DNA from: Nocardioides litoris
GTDB taxonomy: Bacteria > Actinomycetota > Actinomycetes > Propionibacteriales > Nocardioidaceae
Direction of reading: 5' to 3'
Length of the DNA stretch: 64,000 bases
NCBI RefSeq assembly: GCF_006346315.1
Contig: NZ_VDMR01000002.1
Span: 496,001 to 560,000 of the forward strand
Shown: one piece after another, positions 43,285 through 51,878 of the stretch
Layout of the letters: each line of letters begins with the position of its first letter
Numbering within the stretch: the stretch's first letter is position 1
Position numbers and translations under genes: made by a program
Notes under the pieces: model-generated
The model's database searches: none
What the model saw: only the letters and a program-made list of their open reading frames with translations
What the model was told of the DNA's origin: nothing

Positions 43285-44325
43285 TCAGGCGTGGGGCGCG
43301 CTGGGGCTCTCGGGCGTCCAACCGGCCGGCAGGGTGGCCGGCAGGCCGAACGTCGCGAACAGGCGAGGGTCGAAGAACGCCGTCACGTGCCGCACCTTCT
43401 CGCCCTCCAGGTGCAGCACCTGGAGGTGGAAGGGCTCGAAGTGGCCGGCGGGCATCCGCATGTAGAGGCCGAACGCCGGCTGGCCGTTGGCCACGGTCGC
43501 GACCATCGGCATGTCGTGGACACCGCCGGGGCACTTGGTGCCGATGAGCTCGCCGATGGTGGTCGAGCCCTTGTACCAGTTGGTGAAGGGCGGCATGTCC
43601 CACGTCGCGTCGGCCTTGAGCAGCCCGACGATGCTGTCGATGTCCTTGGCCCAGAACGCCGCGAGGTAGCGGTCGAGCAGCCGCTGCTGCCGCTCGTCGA
43701 GGTCCTCCACGACGGTGTCCTCGGTCAGGGCCTTCTCGCCGAGCTGGGCGTGGGCGCGCTGCAGGGCGGAGTTGACCGCGGGGACCGTGGTGTCGAGGGC
43801 CTCGGCGGTCTCCTTGGCGCTCCAGCGGAGCACGTCGCGCAGCACCAGGACCGCGCGCTGGCGGGCCGGCAGGTGCTGCAGCGCGGCGATGAACGCCAGC
43901 CGCAGCGTGTCGCGCTCGGCCACCACGACGGCGGCGTCGGGCACGGGCTCGAGCCAGGCGATCTCGTGGTTCTCCTCCAGGGCGTCGCCCGCCATCTGGT
44001 CCGAGGTGCCGAGGCCCGCGGGCAGCGGCCGGCGCGGCTTGCCCTCGAGGTTGGTCAGGCACACGTTGGTCGCGATCCGGTAGAGCCAGGTGCGGACCGA
44101 GCTGCGGCCCTGGAACGACGCGCTGGCCTTCCACGCCCGCAGGAACGTCTCCTGCACCAGGTCCTCGGCCTCGTGCACCGACCCGCTCATCCGGTAGCAG
44201 TGCGCCATCAGCTCGCGCTGGTAGCGCGCGGTGAGCTGGTCGAAGTCGTCGAGCTCCGTGGTCTGCCCTGCTGCGCCCTGCTGGGTCTGGTCCGTCGTCA
44301 CCGTCTCGCCCGTCGTCGTCGTCAT
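43285..44325 (-). CDS. ECF RNA polymerase sigma factor with SnoaL-like C-terminal domain
   Basis: 346 residues. Sigma region 2 (YQRELMAHCYRMSGSVHEAEDLVQETFLRAW), region 4 (LPARQRAVLVLRDVLRWSAKETAEAL), then an NTF2/SnoaL domain (about 215-340: YLAAFWAKDIDSIVGLLKADATWDMPP) that in related ECF groups acts as an internal regulator replacing an anti-sigma factor. ATG 44325 follows GGAGG. Operon with the DinB-like protein. Confidence 0.93.
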   Translation of the reverse strand: MTTTTGETVTTDQTQQGAAGQTTELDDFDQLTARYQRELMAHCYRMSGSVHEAEDLVQETFLRAWKASASFQGRSSVRTWLYRIATNVCLTNLEGKPRRPLPAGLGTSDQMAGDALEENHEIAWLEPVPDAAVVVAERDTLRLAFIAALQHLPARQRAVLVLRDVLRWSAKETAEALDTTVPAVNSALQRAHAQLGEKALTEDTVVEDLDERQQRLLDRYLAAFWAKDIDSIVGLLKADATWDMPPFTNWYKGSTTIGELIGTKCPGGVHDMPMVATVANGQPAFGLYMRMPAGHFEPFHLQVLHLEGEKVRHVTAFFDPRLFATFGLPATLPAGWTPESPSAPHA

Positions 44326-44390
44326 CCGGCCGTCGCCTCCGTGCCTCGCTCGAGTCTGCCAAGAGGAGTGACCGGGGTCGAGGGGCGAAC

Positions 44391-45920
44391 TCATCGGTGG
44401 CGGGCCGGGGCGGCGAGGTCGAGGGCGCGGCGGGCGGCGGGGAGGGCCCGGGCGCGGTCGGCGGGCACGAGGCCGACCCGGGTACGCCGGTCGAGCAGGT
44501 CGTCGACGTCGTGCGCGCCCTCGTGGGTGACGCCGAAGACCAGCTCGGCCAGGCAGGTCGGTACGCCGTCCGCGACCGGGGCGAGCAGCTCGTCGTCGCC
44601 CAGGCCGGTGGCCACGCGGGCGGTGGCCAGCACGAGGGCCGCGTCGGCGCCGTACCGGCGGACGAGGCGGGTGGGCTGCTCGAGCGCGTCCAGCTCGGCG
44701 CGGGGCGCGGCGCCGAGGAGCGGCAGGGTGGCGGTGGTGCAGGGGCCGCCGAGGCCGACCTGGTCCAGGGCGTCCTGGGCCATCCGGCGGTAGGTGGTGA
44801 GCTTGCCGCCGACGACGGTGGTGACGCCGGTGCGGCTGGTCAGCACCGCGTGCCGGCGCGACAGGTCGGCGGTGGAGCCGTCGTCGGTGTGCAGCAGCGG
44901 GCGGAGGCCGGCGTAGGAACCGACCACGTCGTCGCGGTGCAGCGGCCGGTCGAAGGAGGCGGCCACGACGTCGAGCAGGAACCCGACCTCGGTCTCCGAG
45001 GGGGCCGGCACGTCGGGCAGCGGTCCCTCGACGGGCTCGTCGGTCAGGCCGACGTACAGGGTGCCGTCGGGCTGGGGCAGGACCATGACGTAGCGGTTGC
45101 GGCCCTCGGGGATCGGCGCGAACACCGCCGTGCGCAGGCCCGGCAGCACGTCGCCGCGCAGCACCAGGTGGCTGCCGCGGCTGGGCCTCAGCTCGACCTC
45201 GTCGACGAGCTCGCCGGCCCACACGCCGGCCGCGTTGACCACCGCGCGGGCCCGCACCTCGTGCACGGCGCCGGTGACCTCGTCGCGCAGCGTGGCGCTG
45301 GTGCCGGTGGCGGCGAGCACCCGGGCCCGGGTGCGCACGACGGCGCCGCGGGCGGCGGCGGTGCGGGCGATGGTCGTGACCAGGCGCGCGTCGTCCTCGA
45401 GCTGGCCGTCCCAGCCGAGGATGCCGCCGCGCAGCCCGGCGGTGCGGAGGCCGGGCGCCAGGCGCGCGACCTCCGTGGCGGAGACGGTGCGCGGGCCGGG
45501 GAGGGTGGCCGAGGAGGTGCGGGCGCTGAGCTTGAGGACGTCGGCCGCGCGCAGGCCGGCCCGGGTCAGCGCCCGGTCGGCGAGCGAGGTGCTCGCGGTG
45601 AACGGCAGCACGTAGGGCATCGGCTGCACCAGGTGCGGGGCGGTGACCTCCATCAGCACGCCGCGCTCGACGGCGCTCTCGTGGGCGATGCCGACCTGGC
45701 CGCTGGCCAGGTAGCGCAGGCCGCCGTGCACCAGCTTGGACGACCACCGCGAGGTGCCGAAGGCGAGGTCGTGGGCGTCGACGGCCAGCACCCGCAGGCC
45801 GCGGGTGACCGCGTCCAGGGCGACGCCGGCGCCGGTGGCGCCGAGGCCGACGACCACGACGTCGACGTCGGCGGGCGCGCCGACGAGGCCCGGCCGGATG
45901 CGCTGCCCGTGGCCGGTCAC
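44391..45920 (-). CDS. glpD: Glycerol-3-phosphate dehydrogenase (FAD), aerobic type
   Basis: 509 residues. Oxidises glycerol-3-phosphate to DHAP at the membrane, passing electrons to quinone. FAD-binding start DVVVVGLGATGAGVALDAVTRGLRV, then SSKLVHGGLRYL, EVRARAVVNAAGVWA and the C-terminal GlpD domain (GKLTTYRRMAQDAL and VGLVPADRARALP). GTG 45920 overlaps the TetR stop by 3 bp, so they are co-transcribed. DHAP is also the precursor of the alkyl-DHAP-like enzyme on the other side of the regulator. Confidence 0.94.
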   Translation of the reverse strand: MTGHGQRIRPGLVGAPADVDVVVVGLGATGAGVALDAVTRGLRVLAVDAHDLAFGTSRWSSKLVHGGLRYLASGQVGIAHESAVERGVLMEVTAPHLVQPMPYVLPFTASTSLADRALTRAGLRAADVLKLSARTSSATLPGPRTVSATEVARLAPGLRTAGLRGGILGWDGQLEDDARLVTTIARTAAARGAVVRTRARVLAATGTSATLRDEVTGAVHEVRARAVVNAAGVWAGELVDEVELRPSRGSHLVLRGDVLPGLRTAVFAPIPEGRNRYVMVLPQPDGTLYVGLTDEPVEGPLPDVPAPSETEVGFLLDVVAASFDRPLHRDDVVGSYAGLRPLLHTDDGSTADLSRRHAVLTSRTGVTTVVGGKLTTYRRMAQDALDQVGLGGPCTTATLPLLGAAPRAELDALEQPTRLVRRYGADAALVLATARVATGLGDDELLAPVADGVPTCLAELVFGVTHEGAHDVDDLLDRRTRVGLVPADRARALPAARRALDLAAPARHR

Positions 45921-46501
45921 GGCTGCAGCGCCCGGGTCAGCAGGAGCGCGAGCTCGGCGTCGAGCTCGGCCTCGGACGCACCGTCGTCGACCATCGTGTG
46001 CGCCGACAGCACGAACCCGTGGGCTGCGAGCACGAGGCCGCGGGCGATCGCGGTCGGGTTGCCGGGCCGGACCGTGCCGTCGGCCTGGCCCGCGGCGACG
46101 GCCTCGGCGGCGATGGCCAGGATGAGGTCCTGCGAGCGGCCGCGGCGGGCCAGCAGGTAGGGCAGCACCAGCTCGGGGTCGACCTCGACGATGCGCACGA
46201 ACAGCTCGTTGACCCGCAGCGCCCGGATCGTGGCGACCATCCGGTCGACCAGCCCGGACGGGCCGCCCGTGCCCGCCGTCGAAGCCACGACGGCCGTCCA
46301 CTCGCGGGTCATCAGGTCGCCCAGCAGGGTCGGCATGTCGGCCCAGGTGCGGTAGATCGTCATCCGCGAGACCCCGGCCCGGCGCGCGACCTCGGTGAGC
46401 GTCGTACGCCGCCAGCCCACGTCGAGCAGGCAGGCGCGGGCGGCGTCGAGGTAGGCGTCGCGGGGCTCCGGCGCAGCGTCGTTGTGACGAAGTGACGTCA
46501 T
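45917..46501 (-). CDS. TetR family transcriptional regulator
   Basis: 194 residues. TetR HTH in DAARACLLDVGWRRTTLTEVARRAGVSRMTIYRTWADMPTLL and a variable ligand domain. Divergent from the FAD oxidase gene over a 17-bp near-palindromic spacer, and upstream of glpD in the same transcript. It probably represses both directions and responds to a lipid or acyl ligand (inferred). Confidence 0.92.
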   Translation of the reverse strand: MTSLRHNDAAPEPRDAYLDAARACLLDVGWRRTTLTEVARRAGVSRMTIYRTWADMPTLLGDLMTREWTAVVASTAGTGGPSGLVDRMVATIRALRVNELFVRIVEVDPELVLPYLLARRGRSQDLILAIAAEAVAAGQADGTVRPGNPTAIARGLVLAAHGFVLSAHTMVDDGASEAELDAELALLLTRALQP

Positions 46502-46518
46502 GTGTCACACTGTAACAC
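46502..46518. promoter_or_regulatory. Operator filling the whole tetR/FAD-oxidase spacer
   Basis: GTGTcACA-C-TGTaACAC, a 17-bp near-perfect palindrome occupying every base between the two start codons. On each strand a -10-like hexamer (CACACT, and TACAGT on the minus strand) lies 7 nt before the start, so both messages look leaderless and would be blocked together. Confidence 0.6.
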
Positions 46519-48105
46519 GTGACCCTGGTCCAGCAGCCCGAGATGCACCCCCAGCGCTGGGGCGACCCCGCCCGCGCCGCCGCCCTGCCCGCGTCCGCCC
46601 GCGGCCTGGTCGAGCTGGCCTTCGGGCCGCTCGCCGAGACGCCCGCGGTCGACCCGGCCGCCACCCCGCCGCCCCCGTCCGGGCTGCCGCCCGCGCTGCT
46701 GGCCGACCTGCGGTCCCGCCTCGGTGCCGAGCACGTGCTGGCCGACGACGAGACCCGACGGCTGCGCACCCGCGGCAAGTCGACCCCCGACCTGCTCCGT
46801 GCCCGCGCCGGCGACCTCGCCGACGCCCCCGACGCCGTCGTCCGGCCCGGCTCGCACGACGACGTCGCCGCCGTCCTGGCCTGGGCCGTGGAGCACCACG
46901 TGGCGGTCGTCCCGTTCGGCGGCGGCACCTCGGTGACCGGGGGTCTGGTCGCCCGCCGCGAGGGGTACGCCGGCCTGGTCTCCCTCGACCTGGTGCGGAT
47001 GAAGCGGCTGGTCACCGTCGACCGCGAGTCGATGACCGCCACCCTCGAGCCCGGCCTGCGCGGTCCGGAGGCCGAGGCGCTCCTGGCCGCCGAGGGCCTG
47101 ACCCTCGGCCACTTCCCGCAGTCCTTCGAGCACGCCACGATCGGCGGGTTCGCCGCGACCCGGTCGAGCGGGCAGGGCAGCGCCGGCTACGGGCGCTTCG
47201 ACGCGATGGTCGTCGGCCTGCGGGTCGCGACCCCGCGCGGGGAGTGGCGGCTCGGCTCGTCGCCCGCCAACGCCGCCGGGCCCGACCTGCGCCAGCTCGT
47301 GCTCGGGTCCGAGGGCGCGTTCGGCGTCCTCACCGAGGTCACGGTGCGCGTGCGCCGCGCCCCGGTCGAGAAGGTCCACGAGGGGTGGCGCTGGCCGTCC
47401 TTCGCGGCCGGTGCCGACGCGATGCGCGCCGTCGTGCAGGCCGGGCTGCAGCCGACCGTGCTCCGGCTCTCCGACGAGCACGAGACCGCGATCAACCTGG
47501 CCCGCCCCGACGCCATCGGCGCCTCCGAGCCCGGGTGCCTGATGATCGTCGGGTTCGAGGGCGAGCCCGACGCCGTGGCCGCCCGGCAGGCCGCCGTGGC
47601 CGCGCTCCTCGGCTCGCTCGGGGGCACCCCGCTCGGCCGCGAGCAGGGGGAGGCGTGGGCCCACGGACGGTTCGACGCGCCGTACCTGCGCGACGCGATG
47701 CTCGACGTCGGCGTCCTCGTCGAGACGATGGAGACCGCGACCTGGTGGAGCCGCCGCCAGGAGGTGTACGACGCCGTGCGGGCGGCCCTGGTCGGCTCGC
47801 TCGGCGACGGGGCGATCGTGCTGTGCCACGTCTCGCACGTCTACGAGACCGGGTGCTCGCTCTACTTCACCGTCGCGGCCCGGGCCGGCGACGACCCGCT
47901 GGCCCAGTGGCAGGAGGCCAAGGCCGCGGCCAGCGACGTGATGACCGCCGCCGGCGCGACCATCACCCACCACCACGCCGTCGGCACCGACCACAAGCCC
48001 TGGCTGGTCCGCGAGATCGGCGAGCTGGGCGGGTCGGTGCTGCGGGCGGTCAAGGCCGACCTCGACCCCACTGGCGTCCTCAACCCCGGGGTGCTCGTGC
48101 CGTGA
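46519..48105 (+). CDS. FAD-binding oxidase, alkyldihydroxyacetonephosphate synthase-like
   Basis: 528 residues, VAO/PCMH flavoprotein fold. FAD-domain markers VVPFGGGTSVTGG and TIGGFAATRSSGQGSAGYGRFDAMVVG; a cap domain; C-terminal THHHAVGTDHKPW containing the His triple typical of AGPS enzymes. In AGPS the reaction replaces an acyl by an alkyl chain on DHAP (ether-lipid synthesis). Next to glpD (DHAP supply) and a lipid kinase, this makes an ether-lipid or glycerolipid unit plausible. A D-lactate/glycolate-type dehydrogenase is the main alternative. Confidence 0.85.
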   Translation: MTLVQQPEMHPQRWGDPARAAALPASARGLVELAFGPLAETPAVDPAATPPPPSGLPPALLADLRSRLGAEHVLADDETRRLRTRGKSTPDLLRARAGDLADAPDAVVRPGSHDDVAAVLAWAVEHHVAVVPFGGGTSVTGGLVARREGYAGLVSLDLVRMKRLVTVDRESMTATLEPGLRGPEAEALLAAEGLTLGHFPQSFEHATIGGFAATRSSGQGSAGYGRFDAMVVGLRVATPRGEWRLGSSPANAAGPDLRQLVLGSEGAFGVLTEVTVRVRRAPVEKVHEGWRWPSFAAGADAMRAVVQAGLQPTVLRLSDEHETAINLARPDAIGASEPGCLMIVGFEGEPDAVAARQAAVAALLGSLGGTPLGREQGEAWAHGRFDAPYLRDAMLDVGVLVETMETATWWSRRQEVYDAVRAALVGSLGDGAIVLCHVSHVYETGCSLYFTVAARAGDDPLAQWQEAKAAASDVMTAAGATITHHHAVGTDHKPWLVREIGELGGSVLRAVKADLDPTGVLNPGVLVP

Positions 48106-49037
48106 GCCGGGCGACCCGATCCTTCTCGTTCCTGGTCAACCCCGCCTCCGGCGGCGGCGCGGCCCCCGAGGCCGTCGTGCCCGTCGCCCGCCTGCTCCGC
48201 GAGGCCGGTGCGACCGTCGACGTCACCTACTCGCCCGGCCCGCGGGCCATGGCCGGCCTCGTCGACGCCGCGGTGGCCCGGGGCGACGTGGTGGTCTCCG
48301 TCGGCGGCGACGGCATGCTCTCCTCCCTCGCCGGGGCGGTCTCGACCGCCGGCGGCACCCTGGCCGTGCTGCCCGCCGGGCGCGGCAACGACTTCGCCCG
48401 GATGCTCGGGCTGCCCGAGCCCGGCGACGCCGAGGCCTTGGCACGGGTGCTGCTCGAGGGCACGGCGCGCCGGGTCGACCTGGTCTCGTGGTCGCGGCCC
48501 GGCGCCGACCCACGCCGGGTCGCCGGCTCGGTGTACGCCGGCATCGACGCCCGCGCCGGCGAGCTCGTCGACCGGGCCCACCGGCTGCCCCGGCAGCTGC
48601 AGTACCCCTCCGCCGCCGTCCGAGCCATCGCCGGCTACCGCCCGGCCCGGCTGCGCGTCGACGTCGACGGCGACCGCCGCGACTACGACGCGGCCTGCGT
48701 CGTCGTCGCCAACTCCGCCTACTACGGCAAGGGCATGAAGATCGCCCCCACCGCGGTGCTCGACGACGGCCTGCTCGAGGTGGTGGTCATCGAGGCCGCC
48801 TCCAAGCGCTCGCTGCTGCGCTCGCTGCCCACGGTGTACGACGGTCGCCACGTCGACCGGCCCGAGGTGACCGTGCTCCGTGGCAAGCGCATCGAGCTGG
48901 CCGCCGACACCCCGGCGGCCGCCGGCCTGCCCGTCGGCGGCGACGGCGAGCCCCTCGGCCACCTGCCCCGGCTCGGCTCCGCCACCGGCCCCGCCGTCGT
49001 CGAGGTCCTCCCCGCCGCGCTCGCCGTCCTGGCCTGA
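48102..49037 (+). CDS. Diacylglycerol/sphingosine-kinase family lipid kinase
   Basis: 311 residues. DAGK catalytic domain with LVNPASGGG start, the nucleotide loop VVSVGGDGMLSSLA and VLPAGRGNDFARML; C-terminal beta domain ending with FxxDGEP-type VGGDGEPLGHLP. Phosphorylates a lipid hydroxyl with ATP (DgkB/YegS type). GTG start overlaps the oxidase stop by 4 bp. Confidence 0.93.
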   Translation: MSRATRSFSFLVNPASGGGAAPEAVVPVARLLREAGATVDVTYSPGPRAMAGLVDAAVARGDVVVSVGGDGMLSSLAGAVSTAGGTLAVLPAGRGNDFARMLGLPEPGDAEALARVLLEGTARRVDLVSWSRPGADPRRVAGSVYAGIDARAGELVDRAHRLPRQLQYPSAAVRAIAGYRPARLRVDVDGDRRDYDAACVVVANSAYYGKGMKIAPTAVLDDGLLEVVVIEAASKRSLLRSLPTVYDGRHVDRPEVTVLRGKRIELAADTPAAAGLPVGGDGEPLGHLPRLGSATGPAVVEVLPAALAVLA

Positions 49038-49065
49038 CCCGCGACCGGACTACCGCCGCTGGGGG

Positions 49066-49746
49066 TCAGGCCGGGGTGTCGAAGGTCCAGACGAGCAGGG
49101 TGGTGGCGATGGCGGCGGTGACCTCGTGGGCGGGCTCGTCGGCGAACCGGAACGCGTCGCCGTCGGCCAGCGGCTCGGCCAGCGACGAGCGCAGCAGCGC
49201 GCCGCGGGCCACGAAGACGTGGGCCAGGGCCGCCGCCGGCAGGGTCGCGGTCTCGCCGTCGGCCAGCCGCACGACCCGCAGCCGTGCGCCCGGCAGCGGC
49301 TCGACCCCGCCATCGACCCCGCCATCGACCCCGCCATCGACCCCGCCGTCCGCCACGACGTCGTACGACGGCTCGCCGGCCTGGGCGTCGTCGGCCAGCC
49401 AGACCTGGACGAACCGGGTCTGCGGGGCCGCCGCGACCTCGCTGTGCTCGACGCCGGCGCCGGTGCGCAGCACCGCGACCGACCCGGCCGGCACCTCGTG
49501 CTCGCCGGTGGGGCCGGTGTGCGCAAGCGCCCCCGAGACGACGTAGGAGACGACGACGAGGCCGCTGTGCCGGTGGGTCTCGAAGCCCCGGCCGGAGGCC
49601 AGCAGGTGGTCGTCGTGGCAGACCATCGGCCCGAACCGGAGGTTGTCGGCGTCGTACGCCGGGCCGAAGGACAACGAATGCCGGGTGAGGTATCCGTCAC
49701 CCCGTTCCTCGAAGCGGTCGGTTCCCCGGCGGATCTCCACGGTCAC
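49066..49746 (-). CDS. Pirin family protein
   Basis: 226 residues, bicupin pirin. Starts VTVEIRRGTDRFEERGDGYLTRHSLSFGPAYD and has FETHRHSGLVVVSYVVSG metal-site motif (His residues in the first cupin), GVEHSE, and a second cupin (VVRLADGETATL). Between the cupins four GGVD units encoded by a 12-bp tandem repeat form a Gly/Asp loop. GTG 49746 (M-T-V-E-I) is favoured over the upstream GTG at 49752 by a CATCAT box 7 nt away on the minus strand. Quercetinase-like or transcription-cofactor role unknown. Confidence 0.9.
   Translation of the reverse strand: MTVEIRRGTDRFEERGDGYLTRHSLSFGPAYDADNLRFGPMVCHDDHLLASGRGFETHRHSGLVVVSYVVSGALAHTGPTGEHEVPAGSVAVLRTGAGVEHSEVAAAPQTRFVQVWLADDAQAGEPSYDVVADGGVDGGVDGGVDGGVEPLPGARLRVVRLADGETATLPAAALAHVFVARGALLRSSLAEPLADGDAFRFADEPAHEVTAAIATTLLVWTFDTPA
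49301..49346. repeat. 12-bp tandem repeat inside pirin gene
   Basis: About 3.8 copies of CATCGACCCCGC, encoding GGVD units on the minus strand; in-frame minisatellite. Confidence 0.85.
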
Positions 49747-49762
49747 AGGCACAATGATGCAG

Positions 49763-51133
49763 GTGCCGTCCCCGCCGGCAGGACCCGATCCTGCCCATCC
49801 CGCGCTGCCCCCTGGGTTCGTGCTCGGCGTGGCGACGGCGGCCTACCAGGTCGAGGGCGCGACGACCGAGGACGGCCGCGGCCCCAGCACCTGGGACACC
49901 TTCTGCGCCCAGCCCGGGCGCGTCGTCGACGGCACCAGCGGCGCCGTGGCCGCTGACCACTACCACCGCGTCGAGGAGGACCTCGGGCTGCTCGACCGGC
50001 TCGGTGTCGACAGCTACCGCTTCTCGGTCTCGTGGTCGCGGGTGCTGCCCGAGGGCCGCGGCCGCGTCAACGCCGCCGGCCTCGACTTCTACGACCGCCT
50101 CGTCGACGGGCTGCTCGAGCGCGGCATCACGCCGATGGCCACGCTCTACCACCACGACCTGCCGCAGCCGCTCGAGGACGACGGCGGGTGGCTGAACCCG
50201 GCGACGCCCGTGGCCTTCGCCGAGCACGCCGCCGTGGTCGGGGCCCGGCTCGCCGACCGGGTGCCGCAGTGGGTGCCGATGGGCGAGCCCAACGTCAACG
50301 CCTTCCTCGGCTACGGCACCGGTGAGCAGGCGCCGGGCCACCGGCTGTACTTCGACGCCCTGCACGCCTGCCACCAGATGCTGGTCGGGCACGGGCTCGC
50401 GGTGGGGGCGCTGCGGGCCGCGGGCGCGCGCGAGGTCGGCTGCGCCAACAACCACGCCCCGATCTGGCCCGGCAGCGAGGACCCCGCCGACGTCGGTGCG
50501 GCCAAGCTGTTCGACGCGCTGTGGAACGGCCTGTGGCTCGAGCCGATGCTGCTCGGCCGCTACCCCGCCGACCTCGCCCCGATGATGGACGACCTCATGC
50601 AGCCCGGCGACCTCGCCGCGATCCGCGCCCCCCTCGACTTCTACGGCGTCAACTACTACAGCCCCATCCGCATCGCCGCCGCGGCGGCCGAGGACGCCCC
50701 GCTGCCGTTCGAGATCTTCGAGATGGTCGGCTACGACCGCACCGACCGCGGCTGGACGATCGTGCCCGACGCGCTGCGCGAGTGGCTGATCACGCTGCGC
50801 GCCCGCTTCCGCGCCGCGCTGCCGCCGATCTACATCACCGAGCTCGGGGCGTCGTACGCCACGGGTCCCGACGAGCACGGCGTCGTCGACGACCAGCTGC
50901 GCATCGACTACCTCGACGTCCACCTGCGCGCGGTGGCCACGGCCTGCGAGCGCGGCGTGGACGTGCGAGGGCTCTACGTGTGGTCCCTGCTCGACGCCTT
51001 CGAGTGGTCCCAGGGGCTCAGCCAGCGCTACGGCCTGGTGCACGTCGACTTCGACACCCTGGCCCGCACGCCGAAGCGGTCCTTCGACTGGTACGCGAAC
51101 CTGATCGCGGCGCAGTCGCCCTCCCGGGGCTGA
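49763..51133 (+). CDS. GH1 family beta-glycosidase with atypical catalytic motifs
   Basis: 456 residues, TIM-barrel GH1. FVLGVATAAYQVEGA opening, RFSVSWSRVLPEG, acid/base Glu175 in MGEPN (canonical is NEP) and nucleophile Glu360 in ITELG (canonical ITENG). Both Glu are kept but their sugar-positioning neighbours are changed, so substrate preference may be unusual. Start GTG 49763 fits a CACAAT box 7 nt upstream; ATG 49754 or 49757 are alternatives. Divergent from the pirin gene. Confidence 0.88.
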   Translation: MPSPPAGPDPAHPALPPGFVLGVATAAYQVEGATTEDGRGPSTWDTFCAQPGRVVDGTSGAVAADHYHRVEEDLGLLDRLGVDSYRFSVSWSRVLPEGRGRVNAAGLDFYDRLVDGLLERGITPMATLYHHDLPQPLEDDGGWLNPATPVAFAEHAAVVGARLADRVPQWVPMGEPNVNAFLGYGTGEQAPGHRLYFDALHACHQMLVGHGLAVGALRAAGAREVGCANNHAPIWPGSEDPADVGAAKLFDALWNGLWLEPMLLGRYPADLAPMMDDLMQPGDLAAIRAPLDFYGVNYYSPIRIAAAAAEDAPLPFEIFEMVGYDRTDRGWTIVPDALREWLITLRARFRAALPPIYITELGASYATGPDEHGVVDDQLRIDYLDVHLRAVATACERGVDVRGLYVWSLLDAFEWSQGLSQRYGLVHVDFDTLARTPKRSFDWYANLIAAQSPSRG

Positions 51134-51145
51134 CGACCGCCCGGG

Positions 51146-51865
51146 TCAGCGGCGGCGCAGGACGTACATCGACTGCCCGTCGGTCTCGCGGCCGTGGGCG
51201 AAGTCGGAGACGGCGAGACCGGCGTCCCACATCGTCGCCTCGAAGAAGTGCCGCTCGTAGCGCACGCAGTGCAGCTCGCCCTTGAGCGGGATCGGCAGGT
51301 AGCCCTCGGGGTTCTCCACGCAGTCGGGCACCTCCTCCTCCACGAAGGCGGTCAGCGCGGCCCGGCCGTCGGGGGCCAACAGCCGGGCGATGGTGCGGGC
51401 GTACCCGGCGACGTCGCTCGCGGTCATGTGGCTCAGCACGGAGTAGCCGTGCAGCACGTCGACGCTGCCGTCCTCGCCCGGGATGTCGTAGGACGGGCGC
51501 CCGTCGGGGTTGTAGCGCGCGTTGTGGGCGTCGACGAGCGTGAACCGGAACCGGTCGTCGGCCAGGTGCTCCTGCGCCCACGCCACGAGCGTCGGCTGCA
51601 CGTCGACGCCGTGGTAGTCCTCGACGTCGCCCATCAGGTGCTTGATGCCCACCGCGAGCCGGCCGGCGCCGCAGCCCCAGTCGAGCACCCGCTTGCGGCG
51701 CCCGAGCCCGGCCCGCTGCCGCAGCACCCGGGCGTCGCGCACGCCCGCGTTGACGAAGGCGTGGTCCTTCTTGAAGTGCTTGCCGCCCATCCGCAGCTCG
51801 TACGGCGGGAGGGGGATGCTCGGGTCGGGCTCGACGTCCGGGCCCAGCCGCTGCGGCGCGTTCAC
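51146..51865 (-). CDS. Class I SAM-dependent methyltransferase
   Basis: 239 residues. Motif I VLDWGCGAGRLAVGI, DVQPTLVAWA acidic loop, VLHGYSVLSHM post-motif. Methyltransferase of the glycan block; target unknown (sugar or lipid-sugar inferred). GTG 51865 follows TAGACT by 7 nt, the box overlapping the stop of the upstream glycosyltransferase. Confidence 0.9.
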   Translation of the reverse strand: MNAPQRLGPDVEPDPSIPLPPYELRMGGKHFKKDHAFVNAGVRDARVLRQRAGLGRRKRVLDWGCGAGRLAVGIKHLMGDVEDYHGVDVQPTLVAWAQEHLADDRFRFTLVDAHNARYNPDGRPSYDIPGEDGSVDVLHGYSVLSHMTASDVAGYARTIARLLAPDGRAALTAFVEEEVPDCVENPEGYLPIPLKGELHCVRYERHFFEATMWDAGLAVSDFAHGRETDGQSMYVLRRR

Positions 51866-51872
51866 CCGGGCG

Positions 51873-51878
51873 AGTCTA
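51873..51878 (-). promoter_or_regulatory. -10 box of leaderless methyltransferase gene
   Basis: TAGACT, 7 nt before GTG 51865; its TAG is also the stop codon of the upstream glycosyltransferase. Confidence 0.5.
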
